Part shown: in pieces, positions 33,380 through 44,743 of the stretch
How positions within the stretch are numbered: position 1 is the first letter of the stretch
How the letters are laid out: every line of letters begins with the position of its first letter
Assembly: GCA_031002005.1 (NCBI GenBank)
Contig: CM061919.1
Location: 177,613,121-177,677,120, forward strand
Length of the DNA: 64,000 nt
Direction: 5' to 3'
Source of the DNA: Vandiemenella viatica
Taxonomy: Eukaryota; Arthropoda; Insecta; Orthoptera; Morabidae
The notes under the pieces: generated by a model
Told to the model about the DNA's origin: nothing
What the model saw: the letters and a program-made list of their open reading frames with translations, nothing else
Database searches by the model: none
Made by a program: the position numbers and the translations under genes

Positions 33380-34586
33380 TTCAAAATTACTGACCAGAAT
33401 AATATACAGAAGGATGGACAGGGTAGTAAAAGAAATAGTAGGTGAAGATCAGTTTGGGTTTAGGAAAAATCGCGGTGCAAGGGAAGCAATTCTGTCTTCG
33501 GGCGGATCAAGAAAAACAAAGCTACTTTTATGGCGTTTGTTGGTTTAGAAAAAGCTTTTGATAATATTAGGTGGGACAAGATGTTCAAAATTTTAAAGAA
33601 GTCAGGTCTAAAGTATCGAGATTGAAGAATACTTTATAAACTATATAAGAACCAAGTGGCTATAATAAAAGTAGAGAATCACGAGAGGCATGCATCAGTT
33701 AAAAAGGGTGTGAGACAAGGTTGTAGTCTATCTCCGTTAATATTCAACTTGTTTGTAGAAGAAGCAATAAAGAAAGTCAAAGAAAATTTTCCATGTGGCA
33801 TAAGTGTTCAGGGAGAGAAAATCAATATGCTACGATTTGCTGATGACATTGTCTTGTTATCAGAGAGGGCTGAGGATACTGAGAGGTTACTGAATGGCAT
33901 GAATCAGATTTTGGACTGAATGTAAATCAAAGCAAGACTAAAATGATGAAATGTAGCAGAAATTATACCAATGCTAGTAGATTCAATATAAAAATAGGAT
34001 CGGATGCATTAGGAGAAGTAAGTGAATTCTGTTACTTAGGAAGCAAAATTACAACCGATGGCAAAAGCAGGAATGATGTTAAAAGCAGAATAGCACTTGC
34101 AAAAAGAGCCTTCATGAAAAAGAGAAACCTTTTAGTTTTCTAACATTTATTTAGGAATTAGAAAGAACTTTTTAAAACTCTCTGTGTGGAGCACAGCACT
34201 TTATGGTACCGAAACATGGACTTCCGGAATACCGGAAAGAAAAAAAGTTGAAGCATTTGAAATGTGGTACAGAAGAATGCTGAAAATTAAGTGGACTGAC
34301 AAAGTAAGAAATGAACGAGTTTTGGAAATGATTGGTGAGGAAAGAAGTTTGTGGAAGAAGCTTTCAGAAAGAAGAGACAGGCTGGTAGGTCATATTTTGA
34401 GACATGCTGGATTGGTTAATTCGCTGGTGGAGGGAACAGTCGAAGGTAAGAACTGTAGAGGAAGACAGCGATTAGAATATATGAAGTAGATAATTGAGGA
34501 CGTGGGTTGTAAGGGGAATGTAGAAATGAAGAGGTTAGGACGGGATAGCGAGGGATGGAGGGTTACATCATACCAGTCGAAAGACT
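33380..34586 (+). pseudogene. RTE reverse transcriptase, 5'-truncated and frameshifted
   Basis: Open stretches in changing frames show, in order: QFGFRKNRGAREAI (fingers); A-F-V-G-L-E-K-A-F-D-N (motif A region); RQGCSLSPLIFNLFVEEA (motif B); RFADDIVLL (catalytic F-A-D-D at about 33836-33850); FCYLGSKIT; ALYGTETWTSGIPE; AFEMWYRRMLKIKWTDKV; and a basic C-terminus. The A-F-E-x-W-x-x-R-R-M-L-x-I ending is typical of RTE/BovB-like elements. At least five frame changes or stops (near 33505, 33549, 33920, 34142 and 34488) disable it. Confidence 0.85.
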
Positions 34587-34596
34587 GACGACAGCA
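33380..34596 (+). mobile_element. RTE-type LINE, 5'-truncated copy
   Basis: Nearly identical to 58770-59970 of the larger copy. The 5' edge is abrupt at about 33380, and the 3' end GTCGAAAGACTGACGACAGC is followed by an ATATATAT tract instead of a TAA tail. It lies inside the second insertion that splits the Tc1 element. Confidence 0.9.
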
Positions 34597-35651
34597 ATAT
34601 ATATATACACATATTTGTTAATAATCTTGCTCACAGGTTTGGCGTATTGACAGATCAAAGAAATGGCTTCGAGAGGTAATTGGCGATGCCGAACTCAGCA
34701 ACACCTCCACGGGCATCTGCCGTAATGATGGCTTTCCACGGTCCGTGGTTTTGTAGACCTGCCAGATCAGCTGAATTGAAGGGATCAGCACGCCCCACAG
34801 GCATGTCCTCGCTACATTGCCATCACCTCACCAACACGGTGCCTGGTGCAGCGTACAGCAAGAGAAGATGGTTGCGCTCCTCTGCTGCAAACAGATGGCA
34901 ACAAAACACCACTACGCGGGCCTTTGATGTTACCGACTAGGTGAGCCGTGGGAAGCCCCCTGTGAAGGATTGATCCATCGACTCCGTTCGAGAGCAGAGG
35001 TCTGATGAGCTGGCATCAGACTTCTGTGACCAAAGTGCTTGTTATCACTAGATCATGTGGGACAAACATTCTTTCTCAGGGAAGATTGTGTTGGTTCACT
35101 CAGAGTGCTGTCTGAGACGATATAAAGACATCACATACTTCGGAACAGTGACTGAACCAAAATTCAAGTAATCTCTCCTGCCCATTTAACGGACCTGACA
35201 AAGAGATCTCGGTCTACGGAACTGTTTATGGGTATTAGCCTGAGCCTATGCCTCCAATGACTTTTGTTTACAAGATCATCGCCGTGTCTTTGTTTTGTGA
35301 ATCTTTAATTTCGTTTATAAAATTTTAATATCATATAATAATGTTTATTATGCTAAGCGAAGTGATAGATTCATTTGTATGTATATAATCGTAGTTTGCT
35401 GATGTTGATATGTCTTGTTACCAAGGGTGCAGTGTTTCGATTACCATTGTCATTGGCGTGGCCAAAATCACCCTTGCACGATGTCTATTTGAGTTAAAAA
35501 ATAAAGATCAGGTAATGGCAATTTGGGACTTATTTATGCTGTTATGATATTTACTGAAAGAACCCTTTCCATTTAAATTAATTAATTACCTGAGATTCTC
35601 TATTTTAAAATTATCAATACATTAGGAAGCCCAAAACCACCATTAATTACA
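34597..35651. other. Unassigned part of the insertion between Tc1 pieces
   Basis: A GC-richer stretch at about 34680-35230 has an 86-codon frame of unknown nature. The remainder is AT-rich. No element ends were recognised. Confidence 0.35.
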
Positions 35652-35775
35652 ACCGGCGACGCTTTCGCATTTATGGACGGCTGTAGAGGAAGCATGGCTG
35701 AGTATATTTGCTGGGGAGTCGCGACGACTTTTTGAGTCGTGCTGCTGCGCGAGATGGCTGTAGCTATACGGTCAG
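35652..35775 (+). pseudogene. Tc1 transposase piece 3: C-terminus
   Basis: CCGGCGACGCTTTCGCATTT and the following bases read P-A-T-L-S-H-L-W-T-A-V-E-E-A-W-L-S-I-F, then R-R-L-F-E-S, the L-W-x-A-V-x-x-A-W...R-L-x-x-S C-terminal helices of Tc1 transposases. It is collinear with pieces 1 and 2. Confidence 0.65.
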
Positions 35776-35929
35776 GTTTCCTGTTCGGCCTGGTCCGTGG
35801 CAGGCACCGCGTCCTCGTCGCTCCCCGCGGGCACCCACACGGGTGGTGAAGTGTGCCTAGCCTCTCCATCCCCGCTGTTATGGCAGGTAGTTCTGGTCTT
35901 TGATCCTTTTTTTAACTGCTTAACGTCTC

Positions 35930-36155
35930 TTAACAGCCAGGTCTTTAGAGACGGGAAAGAATGGGGGGCAAGGAATGGGAAGGAATTCGGCCATGGCCTT
36001 TTGAAGGAAGTATCCCGGCATTTGCCTGGAGTGATTCAGGGAAACCATGGAAAACCCAAATCTGGATGCCCAGACAGGGATTCGAACCGCCGTCCTCCCG
36101 AATGCGCGGCCAGAACGCTTTCTTCCTGCGGTGGTGGTGGAGTTGGGTGGTGGGT
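35930..36155 (-). mobile_element. SINE copy, minus strand
   Basis: The complement of the SINE family: GGAAGGAATTCGGCCATGGC, CATTTGCCTGGAGTGATT, CATGGAAAACCCAAATCTGG, GGGATTCGAACCG (B box on the minus strand) and CCTCCCGAATGCG. It lies within the third insertion in the Tc1 element. Confidence 0.9.
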
Positions 36156-36535
36156 AGTTTCGGAGTACCTGTGAGGGGGTTTAAGAACGTTTGCAGTTGC
36201 CTCCGTTGACCGGACCCACGTTCCCAGTGTTCTGCTGCTGCACTTTGATGCTAGGATGTATCTCATGATTTTTGGCACTTCAGTGTATATTCAATTTCAA
36301 ATAACAGATTGAAAAAGATTTTCGTGGACGACAACAGAAAAGAAACTTTCGAGGATCTTCTTCTTCAACCACTTTTTCCAACATTTTGGGATCTTTACGC
36401 ATCGCCGGATTTGTCAAATCTGGAGCTATGTTTTCACGGCCACATCCTTTCCTGACGGCAAGCATACCCGTGGTCAGGAGGTACTACGTACTAACGGGAG
36501 AAGTGAAGTGTTTCCATCTGTTTGTGTGTGATAAT

Positions 36536-36730
36536 TAGGGTTCGGATTTTTATGACAAGACATATTTTTTTCCTGACTTCTTTTTGAGCTGTAATTCTGA
36601 ATTAAACGGTGATTGAAGCTTTCTAATTGTATTTAAATATATTTTATATAGCACACAAATGCGTATATAGGCCATTTTTCTAGTTTTGATCATGTTACGA
36701 TAATATTTATGGTTTGAGAATTCTTTTAAA
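36536..36730 (-). mobile_element. Partial copy of the 22966-23665 hAT MITE
   Basis: TAGGGTTCGGATTTTTATGA and about 190 following bases align with the complement of the right end of the 700-bp MITE (TTTTTTTCCTG, TTGAGCTG, GAATTAAAC, TTTTCTAGTTTTGATCATGTT). Similarity fades near 36730. The other end was not found. Confidence 0.75.
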
Positions 36731-37016
36731 CGTATACCGTTGCAACCAGATTATTTTACGTTTAAGAAGCCTTAGTTCCTTTACGATATCTATAGAACCC
36801 ATACTCCAGTTTGGGGTGTACTACAATTTAATTATTATTTTAATATGTTAATATGAAAACCACAAATAAAGAGAATTTATTATGAAGAAAAGTTATTTGT
36901 GACATCAATCCAAATTGAGATGTTCTTCAATTAAATTAGGTCAAAGAATAAAAATATTTTTTACGTGGCAAGTTAGTATTTTCAAGTGTATTGCTTCTAC
37001 TCAAATTTAGCTGGTC

Positions 37017-37262
37017 TCCACCGAGCGTGGTGGGTGAACGGTTAACGTTCTGTCCTCGCATTCGGATGGACGCGGGTTCGAATCCCCGTCCGGACATCCT
37101 GATTTTGGTTTTCCTTGGTTTCCGAAAAACACTCCAGGCGAATGCCGGGATGCTTCCTTCAAAACGGCCATGGCCGAATTCCTTCCCGTTCCTTGTCCCC
37201 AGTCCCATGCGGCTTCTAATGACCTTAGCCGTCGACGAGACGTAAAACCACAAGTAAAACAA
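37017..37262 (+). mobile_element. Near-complete SINE copy
   Basis: CCGAGCGTGGTGGGTGAACG (A-box region), CGGGTTCGAATCCCCGTCC (perfect B box), the family body, then CTTCTAATGACCTTAGCCG and GTAAAACCACAAGTAAAAC. It defines the family structure: a tRNA-like head, a conserved core of about 150 bp, and a GACG...CACAAG(A)n tail. Confidence 0.95.
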
Positions 37263-37392
37263 AAAGCTCCACTACTAACAACAATGAGCAATGTTCACGA
37301 TTATGCTATACGCATCATATAGCAAGTCCGCCAATACGGAAATCTTATCGCAAGCCCTCTAGGGGTTCGTGTACCCTACTTTGAGAAACGCT

Positions 37393-37522
37393 GCTCTAGG
37401 AGAATGTGGGGATGGTTCCTTTAAAAAGTCCATCGCCGAATTCCTTCCCGTACTTTTCCTCCTGTCCTTTCGCACCTCTAATGATCTCAAAGTCATAAAG
37501 CCATAAGAAAAATAAAAAAAAT
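37393..37522 (+). mobile_element. 5'-truncated SINE copy
   Basis: It starts in the body (GGAGAATGTGGGGATGGTTC) and ends CCTCTAATGATCTCAAAGTC, ATAAAGCCATAAG and an A-rich tail. Confidence 0.85.
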
Positions 37523-38454
37523 ACAGTGGAATGTAGTGAAATACTATATTTGTCAATTAACTACAACACAACGAACTACTGAACAAGGTTACACAAATAA
37601 AGATACACATTTGTTTCGGATCATTCTGAAACTAGAAGAATTGTATAAAAACATTGATACAGAAGGTCTTCGCCGTGTATTTAATTTTCAACAGCAGGGT
37701 AGACGTATGAAATGAAGTGAACACCAAAAAATATCAAAACGAAAAGTTGCGTAAAATCTTACATCAGTGTGTATGCGCCCATTACTCTAAGAGATTACTT
37801 TTCATGTCGAAAGCAAATATATTTAACTTATGTAAATAACGGTGATGACTATTACTCCATTTTATTCGCCATAGGTAAATTCGTATACACAGACTAAACC
37901 GCCATTGGTGGTGTAGTACCAAGAATCGCCACCAGTTTACACTTCGTTCATTGGGTTACATGGTAAACGTCGTCGCCTCATTTAAAAGCGGTACAACACT
38001 TATAAAACTGACAGGCGTTATGAAGCTGTTTTAACTAATAGCGAACATTAATGTTAATTAAAACATTAATCACGTTTTAGAAGCAATTTACTCTTAATGA
38101 TGTTTAACTTAGCATGAGTTGTATCGCGACAGCCATCAGCTGACAAGCAAGCAGCAGCGACATTGCGCTATCGCAGTGTCTCATCTTGCTGGCAGGTGGC
38201 TGGTCAGTCGCGCAATCAAGCCTTAATCTCGTCTTAATCCCCTGATTACGCCAAGGCTCGTGTATAGTTGCGGGTATACGTGTTCACTAATCTCACTTGT
38301 AAGATCAGTTTGTTTACATTGAATGCCGATGTGCCGAAGATGAAAGTTTCGTCATCGAAAATGGTTCTCATACGTATTTAATCAACGCACTGGTTGTTAA
38401 TTTGGTAGAATTTGATTTCGGGAAGCTTTAGGAAACCGAAATGAGAATTGTCGA

Positions 38455-38640
38455 ACGGGGTTAAAGATAACGTCCTCCAGACACGCGGGAAGACGTGGGT
38501 TCAGATTCCACTCATTTATCCTGATCTCGGTTTCTCAAAATCACTGAAAATTAATGACAGGATGGTTTTTTTAAAAAGACCATGGCCAAATTATTCCCAG
38601 TTCCTTTTACCCTCAGCTTAAATTGGCTGAGAAGGAACCG
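38455..38640 (+). mobile_element. Divergent SINE copy
   Basis: GACGTGGGTTCAGATTCCAC (B box), CTGATCTCGGTTTCTCAAAA, ACAGGATGGTTT and CCATGGCCAAATTATTCCCA follow the family order with heavy divergence. Confidence 0.75.
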
Positions 38641-38940
38641 TGAGATCCAACAGCAACCCGCTTCTTAGGCTTCACCTGGAGATGTAATAATAAAATTTAT
38701 ACTGCATTCTGAAATAATTATGAAGATACCTCCTGGATTATCCACATGCTGTTTTTCGCCTCAATTTATTACTTAACATCTTTCGAAATTAAAAAAAGAA
38801 GTGAAGAAGCTATTAAGAATGCCAGTGAATTCAGGGGCATGAAAATAGTATTTAATAAATATTATGATGGCAGGATTTCGATGTCAAGAGTTTATGTTTA
38901 TTACTGGGTACAAAAATTCACTCGTTACTTAATGTGAATA

Positions 38941-39131
38941 AATAAATATTAATTCTCTTTATATGACACATAACTAACTGTAAGCTGTGACTAAATTAAA
39001 CTAATTTGTTACGAATTAAAATGTCACACGAATATATGATAGTATTTTCTTGAAATTCCATGGTTGATTGGTAGAAAAATGATAATTATTACCTATATAT
39101 CAATGAAAATGAAATACATACCATTTAAATT
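38941..39131. other. Short AT-rich spacer
   Basis: No feature recognised. Confidence 0.5.
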
Positions 39132-39611
39132 CAGTAGAACTCCAATTATCCGAATCGATTGGGACCGGACCCCATTCGGATAATCGAAAATTCGGATAGT
39201 TGTATTTTTTTCCGAAAAAGGTTCTATTTTAATTAATTACTGTATGTATGTTGAAAAAGGGAGAAAAAAACTGTATTTAAAGGGAAAAGAGCTTTTAATT
39301 TATTGAATGTAAAGGCAACACTTTTACACGTTAAGCGTAGTTACAAGTGCTGTACATTAGTACAGTAGGTACCATACTGTAAATGAAAGTCATTGCTTGC
39401 TGAACATCTCTATCAAAGTAAGCTGTTTGATTGAATTCATCTGTTTTCTAGCAGCAAAGTCGCTCATCCGCTTCACAGTGAGAAGTTTCATGTGGTTTGT
39501 AGCCAGAATAATTATTTTTTGAATCGCAGTACGTTTCCGTTTTGATTAAAAAAGCGATTCGGATAATCAGCGATTCGGATAATCGGAGTTCGGATAATTG
39601 GAGTTCTACTG
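39132..39611. mobile_element. pogo/Tigger-like MITE
   Basis: The ends CAGTAGAACTCCAATTATCC and GGATAATTGGAGTTCTACTG are perfect complements over at least 20 bases. The right end is followed by TA; the left flank is TT, probably mutated. Subterminal CGATTCGGATAATC repeats occur three times near the right end. A CAGTA-G-AC-type end rich in TTATCCGAA is typical of pogo-family elements. No transposase is present. Confidence 0.8.
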
Positions 39612-41810
39612 TAGTTACAAATGGGAATATTTAATTTTAGAAAAATCTGATTGATGTAACATTTTATTTTAAAAAAAAATTTACGATTCTACGTGTCGTC
39701 CAAGAAGTCTACAACCTTTTCCATTTTTGACTGTATCTCCAACATTCCTCGACTACAGGTTTCCTATCAACTTCCTTGGTCTTTATGCGCTTGATCCTTC
39801 TTCCTTGTCAGGATCTTCCGATAGGAGCGCTAATTCTCATGACATGGTACAGCCATTACAATCGTCTAATCCTTTAATCTCTTTTTGATGTTTTCATGTC
39901 TGTTTTTATCTTTTCATGAGACCTTTTTTTAATCATCTGTGACAAAAATCAGAAAATATACATTTATTAAATTTGGAAAATATCGCATTAGTCTAAATAA
40001 AAACATGTAATATAAGGAACTGTAATATAAGGATCTGAGCTGCGTGTTGTAACGAGCCGCGCTGTCGCCAAGTTACAAGGTGCATTTTTATTATATATGT
40101 CATAATATAAGAGTAATTTACATAAATCTTGGGCGACCACCTAAATAGATTTTTGTTGTAATTTTCTAAAGTACGCAAGATTCCAAGTGAGGACTGTAAT
40201 GGAATGATGAACATACAATGTATCTTGGTAAAGCGAATATTCAAGAATTATTGAGCTATGTAGGCTTGAAGCTAATCTTGGTCTTCCCGAATCATGGCGA
40301 CGGGACGTCGCGGATTTGGGGTTTTGCCAGACCACACACTCTGCTCCCTGGGGATGGGCGGTCAACGACGTCACTCACCTGGCGGGAAAAGCCTGCCGTC
40401 CGAAACCCGAATGTTCCCTCGCCCCGGCGAACTTAGCCCAATATATGTCCAACCTCTGTTAGATACTCTAGCCAAATCACATATCTGGGATATCACGTGA
40501 CATTAGGTGCCGACCTGAAGATCCAATCCAAATGAGCGTATAACTTAAAATCCTGGGAATTTTTGTTATATGTGAGCTTCGAGACTGCAAATGGGCGGAG
40601 CGAGAAGTTTCCTCGTGGGACCGAAGAGCGACGAGATTCTGACTTCGATCTTCGAGTCCAAGCTATGCGAGTCTAGTCTGAGCTGGACTTGGAAAGTTGG
40701 CTTCTCTCGCCAACTGCCGCTGTACGATTTCTGGCTGGCAGCTTGCCTTGCTGGAGCAAGCTTATCGCAGCAACACAGCCGGTAATGCGATGATGCGCAT
40801 TGTCAGACCAGAGATGCCTATAGCCGACTTGTGAGATAATCTCACATATCGTGGGTCCACTACAGTCACCGCAGACATCAGACGCAGGACTACAATGGTA
40901 ATTTATTACGACCAAGCCATCTGATTGTGCATTCCGTGGAACAGAACCCGTAAGCGACTTTGAGAGGATAGGTCCATGTTCTCACTTTGTAATTGTAAAA
41001 ACCCCTGAGCTAGCGGCATAATTTGCCAGAACTAGTTATTTTCGAATGATATATTCTTCATTCTGGCGCCCATGATTGTCTTTTTAACTGTAAAGTCACA
41101 GTATTATGATACCTTTGTCTGAGGTCGTCATAACTTGTATTTTTCATTGTTTCCAATTGTCATTATTTCTTGCATTTTGATTCTGAGATATATTTAAAAG
41201 TAAATATACAATTGTTTGCTTGCTCATGACGGCTAATTGTAACTCTGAGCGTTGCTTTTATGATTTTGCCAATTTGTGTTAATGTTAACGAGAAAATAAA
41301 TGTCATATTGTGACAATTTTTCCTAAATTCCAACTAACGTCGAGATTCTTGCAAAATTAAATAATTTTCACTCCTTCATAAAAATTAAAATTAAAAATCC
41401 ACAATTATTAATCATAAAGGTATGAAAGATAATTGTAACGTAGTTTGCCCCACAAGGCACCCACCACAGTGTGTCTTCGTTAGATCTCATTCAGAAGGCT
41501 AGGAATTTTTTTTAGGGTATTTCAGTCTATTAGCTCTGTAGAAGAAGGCAGGATATGTAATTAGAGAATCTACAGTATAATATTACCACACTTGCGTCTT
41601 CTGTAATGTTAACGTCTGGGGGATGAAATAGACAGCAGCTGTATTCACTGGATTTATCTAACCATTCTTTCACTGGAACTGTGACTCCAACGGGCTGATA
41701 CTGGATGAAAATGTTGTCTCAGAAATCATTAAAATATCTCTCTTGAACCCGCAGTGGTCGTATCTGCTGGCCTTGAAGATGAACTACGTATCTGAGGGCT
41801 TATATCTGGA
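39612..41810. other. Spacer, no recognised gene
   Basis: A GC-richer segment at about 40260-40990 carries short frames on both strands that match nothing I know. The rest is AT-rich. It could contain an unrecognised element. Confidence 0.4.
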
Positions 41811-41814
41811 ACTA

Positions 41815-42005
41815 GTGGGTTAATGTTGCAGCTTGGCATTCGGGAGGACTCGGGTTGAAAACCCCTTCCGGCTATACAGATTTTGATCCATGTTCTCAAG
41901 AAAAGAATGCGGGAATGATTTCTTCAAAAGAAAATGGTCGAACTCCTTCGCATTCCTTGCCACCAATACTCGCCCTGTTGCAATAAACTCAACGACGACG
42001 AGCTC
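41815..42005 (+). mobile_element. Divergent SINE copy
   Basis: CATTCGGGAGGACTCGGGTT, AAACCCCTTCCGGCTATACA and AATGCGGGAATGATTTCTTC, then CCTTCGCATTCCTTGCCACC and CTCAACGACGACGA, follow the SINE family order. A C-run follows at 42018. Confidence 0.75.
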
Positions 42006-42017
42006 TAAATCTCCCTT

Positions 42018-42038
42018 CCCCCCCCCCCCCAAAAAAAG
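42018..42038. repeat. C-run followed by A-run
   Basis: About 14 C then 7 A directly after the SINE relic. Confidence 0.9.
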
Positions 42039-42624
42039 GTCTAAGCTTTCGCCCGCCGTATATACATCAATTGAATGCACTCATCACTCGGGTGTTATGA
42101 CCTTTGACGTATGGAACCCCAACTGCGCTAATATCGACTCACACATAGTCGGGCTCAATTAATGCTTCCCATACTATTGGATTAAAATTATTAAGTGTTG
42201 GCAGCATTTAAATCGTACCACTTGAAGTTCTTCCACCGAATTGTTTAGTGCTGTGATATTTTTTTTTCGGGTTATTACTATGAAACACACTAGTAAAATG
42301 AAAGTTCTAATAATCGGGATTGTAGTTACAGGAATCTGCAGGATGAGAAACGAAAAGATTAGGTACACACTGAGAGAGAAATCTTGCAGATAAAATAGAG
42401 AAGGAAAAAGTGAGATGGAATGAACATACTACGAGAAAGGGCAGCAGAGGGTACGAAGGAAGAAATGAAGATACGGCCTAGAGGAGGTTCAAGGATTACA
42501 TGCTGAGAGGAGAGTGCGCTGAAGAGAGTAGAGGATAGGACCAAGGTGGTAACGGAAAGTTAATGGGAAGAGAGAGCAATATGGAGAGGTTTTTGAGCCA
42601 AGCACCTCCTTTTTCTGTTTTGTC

Positions 42625-42820
42625 TTTTTTTTGTTCTTCTGTCTTTACCTCGACATCGAGGTCATTAGAAGTGGCTAAGGACTTGTTACAAAGAACGAAA
42701 AGAAATTCAGCCATGTCCTTTTGAAAGAACAATCCCGGCATTCGCCTAGAGTGATATGGGGAAATCATTGAAAACCAAAATCTGGACGGAGATTGGAACC
42801 CGCGAGACTTGAGCGTTAAC
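42625..42820 (-). mobile_element. SINE copy, minus strand (left arm of head-to-head pair)
   Basis: CGACATCGAGGTCATTAGAA, AATTCAGCCATGTCCTTTTG, CCCGGCATTCGCCTAGAGTG, CATTGAAAACCAAAATCTGG and GATTGGAACCCGCG are the family in reverse. Its head ends one or two bases before the start of the next SINE. Confidence 0.85.
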
Positions 42821-42821
42821 A

Positions 42822-43055
42822 CCGAGAGTGGTGGTTGAACGGTTAACGTTCTGCCCTCGCATTCGAGAGGACGTGGGTTCGAATCCCCGTCCGACCATAC
42901 AAATTTGGGTTTCTATGGTTTCCATAAATCACTCCAGGCGAATGCCGGGATGGGTCCTTCAAAACGCCATGGCCGAATTCCTTCCCGTCCCTTGGCCGCA
43001 GTCCTATCCCGCCTCTAATAATCTCTACGAGGCGTAAAGCCACAAGCAAAGGAAA
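42822..43055 (+). mobile_element. Full SINE copy (right arm of head-to-head pair)
   Basis: ACCGAGAGTGGTGGTTGAAC, CGTGGGTTCGAATCCCCGTC, the family body and CCGCCTCTAATAATCTCTAC, then GTAAAGCCACAAGC. Head-to-head with 42625-42820, it forms an inverted repeat of about 200-bp arms. Confidence 0.9.
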
Positions 43056-43082
43056 AAGGATGGCCACTCAGCTAACTTCATA

Positions 43083-43240
43083 TATAGCGAGCGTAGTGGT
43101 TTAGCGGTTTAACGTTCGGGCTATGCATCCGTGCAACATGGTTTCAAATCTCCGTCTGACAATCCATATTTCGGTTTCAGGATTCATCCAAGACAATGCA
43201 GGAATGGTTCCTTCAGAAGGCAAAAGACAGTATAATTCGG
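43083..43240 (+). mobile_element. Third, divergent SINE copy of the cluster
   Basis: GCGAGCGTAGTGGTTTAGCG, GTTTCAAATCTCCGTCTGAC and GCAGGAATGGTTCCTTCAGA follow the family; the tail is lost. Confidence 0.75.
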
Positions 43241-44110
43241 GACTGCAGCATATGGAGAAATTTCAGAGACGTCGAGCGGATAGTGAATGCAAGCTAACTT
43301 GCATTACAAATACGAGTCTTTTGAAGGGTATGACGGCGGGAATCAAAGATGGAGGATACTTGTTATTTTTCGGCTGAAAAATGTAGTCTCTTCCAGAGAT
43401 TTTTTTTTAAAAAACGTCGAGTACAAATTTTCTACTTGACATTCTTGATGGCGGCTGACAAACGCTGGTCACTAGTGATGTTTATTTTTTAGTGGGTCGG
43501 TTTTATATGACATTCGTCAATTCGTTTATCCTGTCTTACTTGTGGAGTAACTTGGTGTTGACTGTAGCTTCAAAAGAAAAGCTATTACTATAATCACGAA
43601 TGGGAAGTTAAACTTCCGAAACATTGAGATCAAAGAGAAATATTAATAGGAACTAATATCAAAACATATGAAACTTTTTTCAAACATTAAAGATAACAGG
43701 AAACATTCAGAAAAGATTTTATGAACATTAGAAATTTACTCGGTAGTAATACAGAGAGGTTGGAATCTTGTAACGAAATCTTTTTTAAGATAGGTCGGTG
43801 GTCCTGATAACAAGAAACTTTTAGTTTTAGGATGTAGTTGCTAAATTCGGAACGACCAAAGCGAATAATTTCGTTCTTATTGATTAACGCTATCCTGTTA
43901 CACAAGGTAATAGTTATATACGCAACAAGATCTTCTAACGAAGCTGTTCACGTGGATGATTTAACCTCCTTATTTGCATACAATGCATAATCAAGGATTT
44001 CCAAATGAAGTGAGAAATCCACCGATGTTCCATTTACAATTACAATAAAAAAGAAAACTTAATATATAAACGTCAAGAGAGCACTGAAAAATCAGCCTAG
44101 TTCAATAGCA
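43241..44110. other. AT-rich spacer
   Basis: No recognised feature; only short random frames. Confidence 0.45.
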
Positions 44111-44124
44111 GCCTTCCAAATATT

Positions 44125-44513
44125 CAGTGACGTAGCTAGGTCAACAAGGGCCCCAGTGCAAAAAAATTTTGGGCCCTCTGGTCAGATGGGCGACCTTTCT
44201 TTTCTTTGTATTGCTGGTAGGGGCTCCCTGAGCTGAGGCTGGGGCCCCCCTGAGCTGATGCTAGGGCCCCTGAGATGTGCTTGGGGCCCCCCTGAGCAGT
44301 GGGGGGGCTCCCTCTGTCTCAAGGGCCCCCTTAGACGACGGTAGAGCTAAAAAAATGCCGCCAGTTTGCCCTGAAGGCCCATGGGCCCTCTGAATTGCGC
44401 TTGGAGCCCCCCAGAGGTGCGCTTGGGGGCCTCCTGAAGTATGCTTGGGGGCCCCCTTAGCTTATGGGTCCCGGTGCACTGCACCGCCTAGTCCCATAGT
44501 AGCTACGCCCCTG
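44125..44513. mobile_element. GC-rich hAT-type MITE with internal minisatellite
   Basis: The left end CAGTGACGTAGCTAG and right end GTAGCTACGCCCCTG resemble complements (CAGGGGCGTAGCTA type). The 8-bp flanks CAAATATT and CGTATATT match at 6 of 8 positions, as for an old hAT insertion. The interior is built from repeated GGGGCCCCCCTGAGCTGATG-like units. No coding sequence. Confidence 0.7.
44220..44460. repeat. Minisatellite of GGGGCCCCCTGAG(C)T(G)-like units
   Basis: Roughly 25-35-bp imperfect units, each with a GGGGCCCCC-type palindrome and a TGAG/TGAAG segment, are repeated about seven times inside the hAT MITE. Confidence 0.7.
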
Positions 44514-44743
44514 CGTATATTTTCATCAAATTTTAAGATCAATTGCACATGACAACATATCCGATAAATATCCGGGAAATGAAATCAAAGAAGCCTGATT
44601 TTATCCATAGACCTCATCACTCTACGATCCGAGAGTTCAAAAAAGGGTGCAATGCCATAAGTACCCTACTTAAACTAGTAGAAACAATATTGTAAAGCTA
44701 TATAGGGAAGATGACGGAAGTAGCAAAACAAATTATTTGAAAA

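Larger units (their letters stand above)
29584..36284 (+). mobile_element. Tc1-type transposon split into four pieces by three insertions
   Basis: Collinear plus-strand pieces form one element. 29584-29815 is the 5' end, leader and N-terminal coding; 32161-32806 is the transposase core; 35652-35775 is the C-terminal coding; 36245-36284 is the 3' end (ATCTCATGATTTTTGGCACT, then TCAGTGTA). The order, orientation and sequence follow an arthropod Tc1 family I know from memory, whose ends read CACTGAGGTGACAAAAGTCA. The insertions are 29816-32160 (satellite-like array plus MADF element), 32807-35651 (includes an RTE LINE) and 35776-36244 (includes a SINE). Confidence 0.65.
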
